Positions 18,779-26,926 of a DNA stretch of 64,000 nucleotides are shown here, piece after piece. Position numbers and translations under genes: made by a program. Below the pieces are notes generated by a model. That model had not been told where the DNA came from. It searched no databases and saw only the letters and a list, made by a program, of their open reading frames with translations. How positions within the stretch are numbered: position 1 is the first letter of the stretch; each line of letters starts with the position of its first letter. Source of the stretch: Amorphus orientalis (GTDB lineage Bacteria; Pseudomonadota; Alphaproteobacteria; Rhizobiales; Amorphaceae); the NCBI RefSeq assembly GCF_030814015.1, contig NZ_JAUSUL010000003.1, positions 1 through 64,000 on the forward strand, in the 5' to 3' direction.

Positions 18779-19255
18779 TTATGTCGTTTCGACCCGCTCG
18801 GACGCGGCATCGGGAAAGTGCGGTGCGATCAGCGCCAGAATGTCGGGCACCGGCTTCGTCTTCTCGAAGGTGGCGGTCGTCACGAAGACGCAGACGAACT
18901 CGCCCCTGAAACACGACCGGCTGTCCTGGCGACCGGTGACGGCGAACCGGATCGAGGTGTCGCCGAGCGCAAGCGGCGTGACCGCGCATTCCAGCACGTG
19001 GCGCGGCGTCACCGGCGAAAGAAAGTCGATTTCCATGCGCACGAACGGCGTGGAATAGCCCCGGTCGATCGACAGCCGGTACCAGTCGTAGCCGACGACC
19101 GCCTCCCACCAGGCGTCGATCGCCTCCAGCGCGAAGTTCGGAATGCGCCCGGTATAGGCGATCTCCGCCGGGTCGCAGTCCGCCCACCGGACCTTGACCG
19201 GATGGACGAAGCCGGCGTCGCCGGCCCCGGTCCCGCCTGAATCCGGCGGCCGCAC
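18779..19255 (-). CDS. 4-hydroxybenzoyl-CoA thioesterase-family protein, 158 aa
   Basis: A hot-dog-fold acyl-CoA thioesterase. The motif VRWADCDPAEIAYTGRIPNF matches the 4HBT active-site loop (DCDPAxI with the catalytic Asp). GTG 19255 starts one base after the boxA stop and gives a normal family length; the open frame continues upstream inside boxA but shows no thioesterase sequence there. Tight coupling to boxA suggests it hydrolyses benzoyl-CoA or dead-end CoA intermediates and so prevents CoA depletion, as proposed for thioesterases in other box and anaerobic benzoate clusters. The exact start is uncertain, since no strong ribosome binding site is visible. Confidence 0.85.
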   Translation of the reverse strand: MRPPDSGGTGAGDAGFVHPVKVRWADCDPAEIAYTGRIPNFALEAIDAWWEAVVGYDWYRLSIDRGYSTPFVRMEIDFLSPVTPRHVLECAVTPLALGDTSIRFAVTGRQDSRSCFRGEFVCVFVTTATFEKTKPVPDILALIAPHFPDAASERVETT

Positions 19256-19256
19256 C

Positions 19257-20480
19257 TCAGTAGGTTTCCACGTGGTAGCGACCTTCTTCGCGCATCTGCT
19301 TGCGCAGGGCGGGCCAGTCGAACGCGCCTTCAGAGGCGATCTCCGCAAGCGCTGCGTCGACGCCCTCTTCCATGCCCTTCAGGCCGCAGACATAGATGTG
19401 GGTTCGCTCGGACTTGAGGAGCTTGAGCACCCGCTCGCGCTCGGTGCGCATGCGGTCCTGCACGTACTCCTTCGGTCCCTCGGTCGCCCGGGAGAAGCAG
19501 AGCTCCTTCTCCAGGATCCGGTCCGGGACCTTCTTCAGCGGACCGAAATAGGGAAGCGCGTCGGCGGTGCGGGCGCCGAAGAACAGCATCATCCGCCCGT
19601 CGGCCTCCGGCATGGTCCGCTGGCGCCGCATGGTGATGGCGCGGAACGGAGCAGAGCCCGTGCCGGTGCAGATCATGATGATGTTCGCCTGGGGGTCGTT
19701 CGGCATCAGGAAGGTGGCGCCGAACGGGCCGGTGAGCTGGACCTTGTCGCCCTTCTTGAGGTCGCAGACATAGTTCGAGCACACGCCCATCGGCTCCCGC
19801 TTCACCGTCAGCGAGAGATTGTTGGTCTGCGGACGCTCGCCGTCGCGCGGACTGGAGATGGAATAGAGGCGCGGCAGATAGGGCTTGCCGTTGTCGTCGG
19901 TTCCCGGCGGGATGATGCCGATCGACTGGCCTTCCAGAACCGGGAATGACACGTCGGCCAGATCCAGGATGATGTGGCGGACGTCGCTGTCGGCGGTCTC
20001 GCTGGTGAGACGGTAGTTGCCCTGGACGGTGGCGGTCGCCGGATGGCCCATGGTGAAGAGGTTCACGCTCGGCTTGGAGGCCGAGGCCGGCGGCTTCGAC
20101 TTTCCGCCCGCGCCCGCATGGGCTTCGTTCAGAAGCCGCTCCATCTCCTCGTCGAGCGCTTCGACGGCGCTGGAGCCGGCATCGTCTCCGCCGAGTTCTT
20201 CCTGCTCCGGGAGCTCCTCCCAGCTGAACTGATCGTCCAGCGAATAGGGCTCCATCACCACGCGCCAGTTGTCGATGGCGCCGGTCGGACAGGGCGCGAT
20301 GCACGCCATGCAGTAGTCGCAGGTGGTGGCGTCGACGACGACGTTGTTGTCGTCGTGGGTGATGGCGTCGATCGGGCAGGATTCTTCGCAGGTGTAGCAG
20401 CGAATGCAGGTTTCCGGATCGATGACGTGCTGCTTGATGGGCTTCTGCAGCGCGGCCGCGTCCTCAAGAGGCTTGTTCAT
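19257..20480 (-). CDS. boxA: BoxA, reductase component of benzoyl-CoA 2,3-epoxidase, 407 aa
   Basis: The NADPH-dependent reductase that feeds electrons to BoxB. Residues 20-70 hold two 4Fe-4S ferredoxin motifs: Cys25, 28, 31, 35 (CIRCYTCEESCP) and Cys54, 57, 60, 64 (CDYCMACIAPCP). After an acidic linker, residues ~145-407 form a ferredoxin-NADP reductase-like FAD/NAD module with RLYSISSPRDG (FAD binding), MICTGTGSAPFRA (NADP pyrophosphate loop) and the C-terminal aromatic ending HVETY. Length and domain order match BoxA. The promoter must be upstream, at boxC or beyond, since boxB is 81 nt away. Confidence 0.96.
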   Translation of the reverse strand: MNKPLEDAAALQKPIKQHVIDPETCIRCYTCEESCPIDAITHDDNNVVVDATTCDYCMACIAPCPTGAIDNWRVVMEPYSLDDQFSWEELPEQEELGGDDAGSSAVEALDEEMERLLNEAHAGAGGKSKPPASASKPSVNLFTMGHPATATVQGNYRLTSETADSDVRHIILDLADVSFPVLEGQSIGIIPPGTDDNGKPYLPRLYSISSPRDGERPQTNNLSLTVKREPMGVCSNYVCDLKKGDKVQLTGPFGATFLMPNDPQANIIMICTGTGSAPFRAITMRRQRTMPEADGRMMLFFGARTADALPYFGPLKKVPDRILEKELCFSRATEGPKEYVQDRMRTERERVLKLLKSERTHIYVCGLKGMEEGVDAALAEIASEGAFDWPALRKQMREEGRYHVETY

Positions 20481-20561
20481 GGTTCCCGGCCTGTTCTGGA
20501 AAAAGGAAAGGCGGGCGCGTCCGGTCCAGCCGGTCCGCCGCCCGCCCCAGGGAGGTTCGCG

Positions 20562-22013
20562 TTACGCCATGTGAAGCTGGACGTACTCGAAGTCGCCCGG
20601 CTTGTTGTCGATGCCGACGCGGGGCGGCGAGATCCAGCTGGCGAACTTGCCCGGCTCGGTGCATGGCTTCATCAGCGACTGGATGAAGTCGCCATCGGCC
20701 TTGGTCGGAAGCCAGCTGTTGATCTTCTCGTCGTACTCGGCGCCGGAGACGAGCTTGCCTTCCGGGTCGAACAGCTTGTCGGAGAACACGCCGATCTTCC
20801 GGTTGAAGGCCTCGTGCGGCAGCGCCAGCTTGAAGTCGATGCCGGCCTTCTCGATGATCTTGTTCCAGCGGCCGACGCCACCGGCGGCGTCCTTCGTGTA
20901 GTCGTCGCGCAGGCGCATGTTGATCGCCGTCAGCGCCGGCACGTCCTTCTCCACGACCCGGCCGTCCTCGAAGTCCCACACCCGGTAGGTGGCATCCTGG
21001 AGCCGGTGATCGTCGTCGATCTTGTGCTCCTGGAAGCGGCCCTTGATGCCGGCGTTGAAGGCGTTCGCGGCGTTGGTGGAGACCTCCTGGCCGAACAGGT
21101 CGAGGCTGAGCGTGTAGTGCAGGTTCAGCTTCTTCTGGATGGTCGGCAGGTCGATCACGCCAAGCGCACGGATCCGGTCGATATCGTACGGGTCGTCTAT
21201 CCCGTTCTCCTTCATCACGTCGCAGGTGCGCTGGATGGTGCGGCCCACGCCCGTCTCGCCGACGAACATGTGGTGCGCCTCTTCCGTCAGCATGAAGCGG
21301 CAGGTGCGCGACAGCGGATCGAAGCCCGACTGGGCCAGCGATTCCAGCTGCATCTTGCCGTCACGGTCGGTGAAGTAGGTGAACATGAAGAAGGAGAGCC
21401 AGTCCGGGGTCTCCTCGTTGAAGGCGCCGAGCATGCGCGGGGCCTCTTCCGAACCCGACGAGCGACGCAGCAGATCGTCGGCTTCCTCGCGGCCGTCGGC
21501 ACCGAAGTACTTGTGCAGGAGATAGACCATCGCCCACAGGTGACGGCCCTCTTCCACGTTGACCTGGAACAGGTTGCGCATGTCGTAGAGGGACGGCGCG
21601 GAGAGCGCCAGGAAGCGCTGCTGCTCGACCGACGCCGGCTCGGTATCGCCCTGGATGACGATGAGCCGCTTCAGCATGTTGCGGTATTCGCCCGGCACTT
21701 CCTGCCAGGCCTTCTCGCCGGCGTGCTCGCCGCAGGGGATGGTGCGATCCTCGACTTCCGGCGCCAGCAGGATGCCCCAGCGATATTCGGGCATCTTCAC
21801 GTAGTCGAACTTGGCCCAACCCTTGGGATCAACGCTGACGGCCGTGCGCAGATAGACCAGCGACTCCTGAAACTGCTTCGGAATCAGGTCGTTCCACCAG
21901 TTGATGTAGCCCGGATGCCAGCGCTCGAGCGCCTTGAGCACCCGCTTGTCGCTCGACAGGCCGACATTGTTGGGAATCTGCGTGTCGTAAGAGACGTTGA
22001 TGAGATCGAGCAT
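20562..22013 (-). CDS. boxB: BoxB, diiron oxygenase component of benzoyl-CoA 2,3-epoxidase, 483 aa
   Basis: The oxygenase that converts benzoyl-CoA to 2,3-epoxybenzoyl-CoA with O2. Candidate diiron ligands are all present: Glu125 (GDTEP), Glu155 and His158 (EEGRH), Asp216 (YFTD), Glu245 and His248 (EEAHH). As I recall, the ligands in the Azoarcus evansii structure are E120, E150, H153, D211, E240 and H243, a constant offset of 5 here. ATG 22013 has AGGGAG 6 nt upstream. Length is normal. It sits between boxC and boxA; the gap to boxC contains a palindromic repeat element rather than a promoter I can recognise. Confidence 0.97.
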   Translation of the reverse strand: MLDLINVSYDTQIPNNVGLSSDKRVLKALERWHPGYINWWNDLIPKQFQESLVYLRTAVSVDPKGWAKFDYVKMPEYRWGILLAPEVEDRTIPCGEHAGEKAWQEVPGEYRNMLKRLIVIQGDTEPASVEQQRFLALSAPSLYDMRNLFQVNVEEGRHLWAMVYLLHKYFGADGREEADDLLRRSSGSEEAPRMLGAFNEETPDWLSFFMFTYFTDRDGKMQLESLAQSGFDPLSRTCRFMLTEEAHHMFVGETGVGRTIQRTCDVMKENGIDDPYDIDRIRALGVIDLPTIQKKLNLHYTLSLDLFGQEVSTNAANAFNAGIKGRFQEHKIDDDHRLQDATYRVWDFEDGRVVEKDVPALTAINMRLRDDYTKDAAGGVGRWNKIIEKAGIDFKLALPHEAFNRKIGVFSDKLFDPEGKLVSGAEYDEKINSWLPTKADGDFIQSLMKPCTEPGKFASWISPPRVGIDNKPGDFEYVQLHMA

Positions 22014-22081
22014 GTTTCACTCCCTGCGATCGATTGGGCCGGGCGACGGCGGCCGCCCGGCGGCATTCTTGTGTGCCGAGG

Positions 22082-22196
22082 AGAGCATTTCCCGTTCAGA
22101 TTGGCTCAATCTGAACGAAAAGGAATTGCTCAACCTATTGAATCTGGAGCCATTTCTTATCGATCAGGTGTTTCAACCTGATCGGAAAAGGCTCTA
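22082..22196. repeat. Palindromic intergenic element, copy 1 (boxC-boxB gap)
   Basis: About 115 bp bounded by imperfect inverted ends (AGAGCATTTCCCG... and ...CGGAAAAGGCTCTA). It contains two perfect hairpins: CGTTCAGATT-GGCTC-AATCTGAACG (22093-22117) and CGATCAGGT-GTTTCA-ACCTGATCG (22161-22184). Its right end supplies the stop codon of boxC. Related copies lie at 55611 and 63759. In the boxC-boxB mRNA it would form two hairpins that could affect processing or relative expression. Confidence 0.75.
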
Positions 22197-23855
22197 GACC
22201 CGGCGCATGTCGTAGGACCCGCGCACGCCGGTGCCGTAGCGCTTGAGGGCGCCATCGTCGCCGACCGCGTTGGGACGCTGGAAGATCCAGTTCTGCCAGG
22301 CGGTCAGGCGGCCGAAGATGCGGGTTTCCATGGTTTCCGGACCCGGGAAGCGGAGGTTCGCCTCCATGCCGGTCAGTGCGTCCGGCGAGAAGCTGGCGCG
22401 CTCCTCCAGGAACACGCGGACCTCGTCTTCCCAGTCGATGTCGTCGAAGGCGAAGGTCACCAGACCGAGCTCCTTGGCGTCGAACGCCTCGAGCGCCTCG
22501 TCCTTCTGCTCCTTGGCCTTGGTCACGCTGTCCGGCTCGCCCAGGAAGCGGGTCTCCAGGCGGGTGAGGTCGTTGGCCATCGGGAACGGACCGAAATTGG
22601 CGTCGGTGAGGGTCACGGTCGCCACGTGGCGGTTGTCACCCTCGAAGTCGCCCTCGGCCATGTAGGACCGGTCCACCGCGAACAGGATCTCCGCCAGGAT
22701 GCCGGCGAAGCAGGAACCCGGCTCGACGAGGGCCACCAGCGAGCGCGAGGTCATGTCGATGCGCTTCAGCACCCGCTTCCAGTAGAGAAGGATCTCGTTG
22801 GCGAGCCAGTCGGAGCGGTTTTCCATCAGGAAGCGCTCGTGGGCCACGACGGCTTCCGGATCGCCCTGGGTGCGGAACACCAGAACGCCGACTTCCAGCT
22901 CGTTCAGGCGCATGTGCAGGATCGCGTCGTCGATCTCGCGCGCCGCGCGGAGCATCCAGCTGTCCGCGCCTTCCTTATGCAGTGCCTCGACGCTGGACGG
23001 CGCCGGATCGGTCGGGCCGGTGATCGACAGGTAGGCGATGCCCTTGGCCCGGTCGATTTCGACCTCGACCGTGGAATAGGTGAGGCTGCCGTCCTCGCCG
23101 ATGGTGCGCTTCAGCGGCGTCAGCTCGATGCCCTTGGCGTCCGCCGGCCGCTTCGACTTGGCCGCGAATTCCTTCGCGCGGGTGGCAACGGTCTCGTCGA
23201 ACTTGGAGTTCGGCACCGCGTCGTCGACCAGGCGCCAGTCGAGCGCCTTCTTGCCGCGCACGCCTTCTTCCATGGCGCAGAACACGTCGGCGAGATCACG
23301 CCGGACCTTGCGCTTGTCGGTCACGCGGGTGAGGCCGCCGGTGCCGGGAAGCACGGCGAGAAGGGGCACTTCCGGCAGCGCCACCGAGGAGGAGGCGTCG
23401 TCGGCCAGAATGATGTGGTCGCAGGCGAGCGCCAGCTCGTAGCCGCCGCCCGCGCAGGCGCCCCTGACGGCGCAGATATAATACTGGCCGGACTCCGCGC
23501 CCGCCGCCTCGAAGGTGTTGCGGGTCTCGTTGGTGAACTTGCAGAAGTTGACCTTATGGGCATGGGCGGCGCCACCGAGCATGCGGATGTTCGCGCCGGC
23601 GCAGAACACCTTTTCCTTGCCCGACTGCATCACCACGGCCTTGACTTCCGGGTGCTCGAACCGGAGCCGCTGGACCGCGTCGGCAAGCTCGATGTCGACG
23701 CCCAGATCGTAGGAATTGAGCTTCAGCTCGTAGCCCTCGAACAGGCCGGCCGACGGATCCACGTCCATCGTCAGGTACGCGACTTCGCCGTCATAGGAGA
23801 TGCGCCAATGGCGATATTTCGACGGGTCGGTCTGGAAATCGATGCGCTTGTCCAC
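22194..23855 (-). CDS. boxC: BoxC, 2,3-epoxybenzoyl-CoA dihydrolase, 553 aa
   Basis: A double-crotonase-fold enzyme that opens the epoxide ring hydrolytically, giving 3,4-dehydroadipyl-CoA semialdehyde and formate. Crotonase features are clear: VFCAGANIRMLGG (CoA oxyanion loop), VRGACAGGGYELALACDHII and VALPEVPLLAVLPGTGGLTR. GTG 23855 is the start because AAGGAGG lies 5 nt upstream; the longer frame from a TTG at 23876 is not needed. The stop codon TAG falls in the terminal CTAG of the palindromic repeat. Upstream are a TATATT -10-like box inside a BoxR-like motif and a second motif at 24003, so the boxC-B-A-thioesterase block probably has its own promoter. Confidence 0.96.
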   Translation of the reverse strand: MDKRIDFQTDPSKYRHWRISYDGEVAYLTMDVDPSAGLFEGYELKLNSYDLGVDIELADAVQRLRFEHPEVKAVVMQSGKEKVFCAGANIRMLGGAAHAHKVNFCKFTNETRNTFEAAGAESGQYYICAVRGACAGGGYELALACDHIILADDASSSVALPEVPLLAVLPGTGGLTRVTDKRKVRRDLADVFCAMEEGVRGKKALDWRLVDDAVPNSKFDETVATRAKEFAAKSKRPADAKGIELTPLKRTIGEDGSLTYSTVEVEIDRAKGIAYLSITGPTDPAPSSVEALHKEGADSWMLRAAREIDDAILHMRLNELEVGVLVFRTQGDPEAVVAHERFLMENRSDWLANEILLYWKRVLKRIDMTSRSLVALVEPGSCFAGILAEILFAVDRSYMAEGDFEGDNRHVATVTLTDANFGPFPMANDLTRLETRFLGEPDSVTKAKEQKDEALEAFDAKELGLVTFAFDDIDWEDEVRVFLEERASFSPDALTGMEANLRFPGPETMETRIFGRLTAWQNWIFQRPNAVGDDGALKRYGTGVRGSYDMRRV

Positions 23856-23876
23856 GCAAGCCTCCTTGGTTCTCAA

Positions 23877-23894
23877 TACGCAATATAGTGCAGC
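23877..23894. promoter_or_regulatory. Candidate BoxR operator and -10 region of boxC
   Basis: On the minus strand the 18 bases contain TGCACTATATTGCGTA, matching 13 of 18 positions of TATGCAYTATAATTCATA. TATATT could be a -10 box, with TTGCAC 17 nt upstream as a weak -35, for boxC 22 nt downstream. It most resembles the 29312-29329 site (shared TGCAYTATATTGC). Confidence 0.45.
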
Positions 23895-24002
23895 AACTGA
23901 ACAAGTGCAATTCCAAACTGGGCTGTCTCAGCCGCCAAACACCCAAATTTGAGCGCATTTTTGCAGTGCGGCGACGACTGAGTTTACAAATCGAACCCGA
24001 AA

Positions 24003-24020
24003 TATGCACTATAATTCATA
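24003..24020. promoter_or_regulatory. Candidate BoxR operator before boxC
   Basis: Plus-strand TATGCACTATAATTCATA differs from the boxR-promoter site in one base of 18 and has the same orientation relative to the minus-strand genes. It overlaps the stop codon of the DUF309 gene and lies about 150 nt upstream of boxC. Confidence 0.6.
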
Positions 24021-24549
24021 TTTTGCTCTGATCGAGCATCGCTTCCAGGTTCGGCCGTGCGGCCAGCACCGCATCCCCGGCCGTGTGAGGAAACGCTTCC
24101 ACGAACCGCTTCAGGCCGTCGCGCGCCGCCGCGAGATCGAGGCCCATCAGCCGGTTCCGGCCGCCGTTCGCCGCCTCGTCCAGACAGCCTTGCGCCACAG
24201 ACATCAGCCGCAGCGCCGCTTTCGGCCGGCCCATCTTGACCTTCAGGCACCCGTTGGCGAGCTGGATGAGCCCCTGGACCATGACCCGTTCGGCGCTGTT
24301 CGGCCGGGCGCCGATCCAGACGGGCTCCCAGACCTCGTGGGTTTCCCAGAAATAACCCTGGCCGTAGAGACGGAAGCCGGCCAGCCAGGCCTCGTGCTCC
24401 CGCCACCGATCCGGCTCCGTCACGGCGGGCGCGGCCTCGGAAATCTCGAACACCACGCTCGCCGTCGGGCGTTCGGTCACGCCCGGAACATAGGGTTCGC
24501 TCGGCAGCGGCCACGCATAGACGTCGACGGTGGCCGCCGCCCGGGTCAC
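24016..24549 (-). CDS. DUF309-domain protein in the box cluster, 177 aa
   Basis: GTG 24549 overlaps the boxD stop by GTGA, so translation is coupled. The C-terminal ~120 residues carry the DUF309 hallmark YFWETHEVWEPVWIG followed by QGLIQLANGCLKVKMGRP, a helical bundle with conserved His, Glu and Trp. The biochemical role of the family is not known to me. Its place between boxD and boxC suggests a helper or metal/CoA-related function in benzoyl-CoA oxidation, but that is only inference. A longer open frame upstream, antiparallel to nothing but inside boxD, is shadow sequence. Confidence 0.82.
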   Translation of the reverse strand: MTRAAATVDVYAWPLPSEPYVPGVTERPTASVVFEISEAAPAVTEPDRWREHEAWLAGFRLYGQGYFWETHEVWEPVWIGARPNSAERVMVQGLIQLANGCLKVKMGRPKAALRLMSVAQGCLDEAANGGRNRLMGLDLAAARDGLKRFVEAFPHTAGDAVLAARPNLEAMLDQSKI

Positions 24550-26114
24550 AGCGTGGCCTCGGTCGCGTCGTCCGCCAGCGCGGCGAGCGCCGCCGGCGCC
24601 CCCTGCACCGCCGTGCGCTGCATGTGCAGCCGCAGACCGCGCAGACCGCCGAGTTCCTCGCCGCCGCCGGCCCGGCCGGGCCCGCCATGGACGCATTGGG
24701 GCATGACGATGCCGTGGCCGGTGTGGTCCTTGCCGACCTCCGGATCGACCATCATCACCCGGCCGTGGAACGGCGCCACGCCGAGCGCCACGTCGCGCTG
24801 GACGGCGCGGTCGCCGGTGAACAGGCTGAGCGCCAGGGATCCGCCGCCGTGCGCGGCGAGTGCAACGGCCTGGTCGACGCCGTGATAGGGCATCACCGTG
24901 GCGCACGGACCGAACACCTCGATCTCGTGGACGGCGCGGCCGTCCGTCGGATCGGCGCAGGACAGCAGCGTCGGCGCCAGGAACGCGCCGGCTTGCGGAT
25001 CCGCCCCGACCACCTGGTCAGGGATACCGCCGCCGGCGACGACCGTCGCCTCGGCCGACAGGGCCGCGATGCCCTCCAGCGCGGTCTGGCGCTGGTCCAG
25101 GTCGACCAGCGGACCGACGCGCACGCTCTCGTCCGCCGGATTGCCGACCGTGAGCCCGGCAAGCTTCGCCGCAACCGCATCGCGGAAGGCGTCGGCATGC
25201 TCGGCCGGAACCAGCACCCGGCGGATGTTGGTGCACAACTGCCCGGCCTTGACGCTGAGCGCCGAGACCACCTCGCGCACGGCGAGCGCGAAGACGTCGC
25301 TGTCCGGCCCGGCATCGGGCCCGAGCACGGTCGCGTTGATGCTGTCGGCCTCGACCGTCACCCGCGGCGCGGCACGGAGCACCGCCGGGTCGGAGCGCAA
25401 CATCTCGCCGGTCGCCGCCGATCCCGTGAAGGCGAGCGAATCCATCGGCTGGAGCGCGGCGACGAGATCCTTGCCGCCGCCGCACACGATCTGGAGCGCA
25501 CCTTCCGGCACGGCGCCGGCCGCAATCACGTCGGCGACCATCTGCCGGGACAGCCACGCGGTCGCGGACGCCGGCTTGGCCACCGACGGCGAGCCCGCAA
25601 GCAGCGCCACCGCCACCTTTTCCCAAAGCCCCCAGGAGGGGAAGTTGAACGCGTTGATCTGGAGCGCCGCACCCTTGCGCGAGGTCCAGAAATGCCGGGC
25701 CGCGAAATTGCCGGACCGCGCCAGCACGTCCTCGCCCGGCTCCACCAGCACCTTCGCGTCGCCCAGCGACTGGCCGAGGCGCGCATAGACCTTCAGCGTC
25801 GCGATGCCGCCGTCGATGTCGATCGCCGCATCGCGGACCGTGTTGCCGGAGTTCTTCCGGGCGATCTCGCCATAGGCGTCGCGGTTGGCGGTGAGCGCAT
25901 CGGCAATCGCGCGCAGGATGGCGCCGCGTTCGGCAAAGCTCAGCGCCGCGAGAGCCGGCCCGCCGACGGTGCGCGCATGCTCGAGCGCGGCCGCCCCGTC
26001 GACACCGGTGGCATCCACCCGGCCGAGCTCCTCGCCGGTGGTCGGATCGATGAACGGCCGGCCGTCGCCGGTTCCCTCGACCCATTTCCCTGCGACGTAG
26101 CTTTTGAGTTTCAT
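24546..26114 (-). CDS. boxD: BoxD-type 3,4-dehydroadipyl-CoA semialdehyde dehydrogenase, 522 aa
   Basis: An NAD(P)-dependent aldehyde dehydrogenase that oxidises the ring-opened semialdehyde-CoA to 3,4-dehydroadipyl-CoA. Catalytic Cys294 lies in AGQLCTNIRR, the general base Glu255 in VTVEADSIN and the oxyanion Asn157 in NAFNFPSWG. N-terminus (KLKSYVAGKWVEGTGDGRPF) and length match the PaaZ-N/BoxD type. ATG 26114 overlaps the stop of the upstream hydrolase gene by ATGA, and its own stop overlaps the DUF309 start, so hydrolase, boxD and DUF309 are a translationally coupled block. Confidence 0.94.
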   Translation of the reverse strand: MKLKSYVAGKWVEGTGDGRPFIDPTTGEELGRVDATGVDGAAALEHARTVGGPALAALSFAERGAILRAIADALTANRDAYGEIARKNSGNTVRDAAIDIDGGIATLKVYARLGQSLGDAKVLVEPGEDVLARSGNFAARHFWTSRKGAALQINAFNFPSWGLWEKVAVALLAGSPSVAKPASATAWLSRQMVADVIAAGAVPEGALQIVCGGGKDLVAALQPMDSLAFTGSAATGEMLRSDPAVLRAAPRVTVEADSINATVLGPDAGPDSDVFALAVREVVSALSVKAGQLCTNIRRVLVPAEHADAFRDAVAAKLAGLTVGNPADESVRVGPLVDLDQRQTALEGIAALSAEATVVAGGGIPDQVVGADPQAGAFLAPTLLSCADPTDGRAVHEIEVFGPCATVMPYHGVDQAVALAAHGGGSLALSLFTGDRAVQRDVALGVAPFHGRVMMVDPEVGKDHTGHGIVMPQCVHGGPGRAGGGEELGGLRGLRLHMQRTAVQGAPAALAALADDATEATL

Positions 26115-26926
26115 GCGACCTCCGGTTCGGCGGCCTCGATGCGGTCGAGACGGGCCATGTATTCGACGATTTCAGCGAGCGTCTTGTCGCCCTGCTCCAG
26201 ATGCGGCGCGTGCCCGCAGTCGTTCAGCACGACGCGATCGAACGGCGCATAGAGTTTTTCGAGGGCATCGAGCTGGGCGAGCGTGCCGTACTTGTCGTCC
26301 GCGCCCTGGATCGCGAGCACCGGCACGCGCACATAGTCGATGGCGTACTCGATGTTCCATTCCTTGAAGCCGGGATCGAGCCAGGCATCGTTCCAGCCGC
26401 GGAACGCGCCTTCGACGTCGGCGTGATACTTGGCGAGGCGCGGTTTCAGGTCGCCGGTCTCGTAGGCGACCTTGGCTTCCGCGATGGACGCCAGCCCGCT
26501 CGGCTCGGTGAAGAAGTGCGGCGCCATCAGGATCAGGCCGCGCACCCGGTGGTCCTGGATGTTACCGAGATAGAGCGCCGCGATCGACGCCCCGTCGGAA
26601 TGGCCGAGAAGAACGCCGGCGCGAAACCCGATCTGGTCGAGCACCTTGGGCAGGACGTCGACCGCCTCGCGCGTCATGTAGTCGAGCGGGCGCGGAAGAG
26701 ACACCGGATCCGACTGGCCGTAGCCCTGGCGGGAATAGACGAAGACGCCGTGGCCGGTGGCGTCTGCGACCTTCTGCGGGAAGTCCCGCATCAGGGCGAC
26801 ACAGCCCAGACCCTCGTGCAGCATCACGATGGTCGGGCTTTCGGACGGCGGCGGACCGTAGCAGCGTGCCTCCAGGCCGACCCCGTCGACCTCCAGCCGG
26901 ATCGGCTTGTCCGTCTCCCAGATCAT
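26111..26926 (-). CDS. Alpha/beta-fold hydrolase of the box cluster, 271 aa
   Basis: ATG 26926 has GGAGAGG 4 nt upstream and overlaps the bclA stop by ATGA. The fold shows the oxyanion motif MLHEGLG, nucleophile Ser in GHSDGAS, acid Asp in IQGADDKYGT and catalytic His in CGHAPHLEQ. It resembles 3-oxoadipate enol-lactonase/carboxylesterase-type hydrolases. In a box operon it may open lactones or hydrolyse esters arising from the semialdehyde-CoA, or release benzoate from esters; the substrate cannot be read from the sequence. Confidence 0.88.
   Translation of the reverse strand: MIWETDKPIRLEVDGVGLEARCYGPPPSESPTIVMLHEGLGCVALMRDFPQKVADATGHGVFVYSRQGYGQSDPVSLPRPLDYMTREAVDVLPKVLDQIGFRAGVLLGHSDGASIAALYLGNIQDHRVRGLILMAPHFFTEPSGLASIAEAKVAYETGDLKPRLAKYHADVEGAFRGWNDAWLDPGFKEWNIEYAIDYVRVPVLAIQGADDKYGTLAQLDALEKLYAPFDRVVLNDCGHAPHLEQGDKTLAEIVEYMARLDRIEAAEPEVA

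Noticed and set aside
18770-18787. BoxR-like match GTGCACTATTATGTCGT
   Set aside because: Only about 10 of 18 positions fit and it lies at the 3' end of the thioesterase gene.
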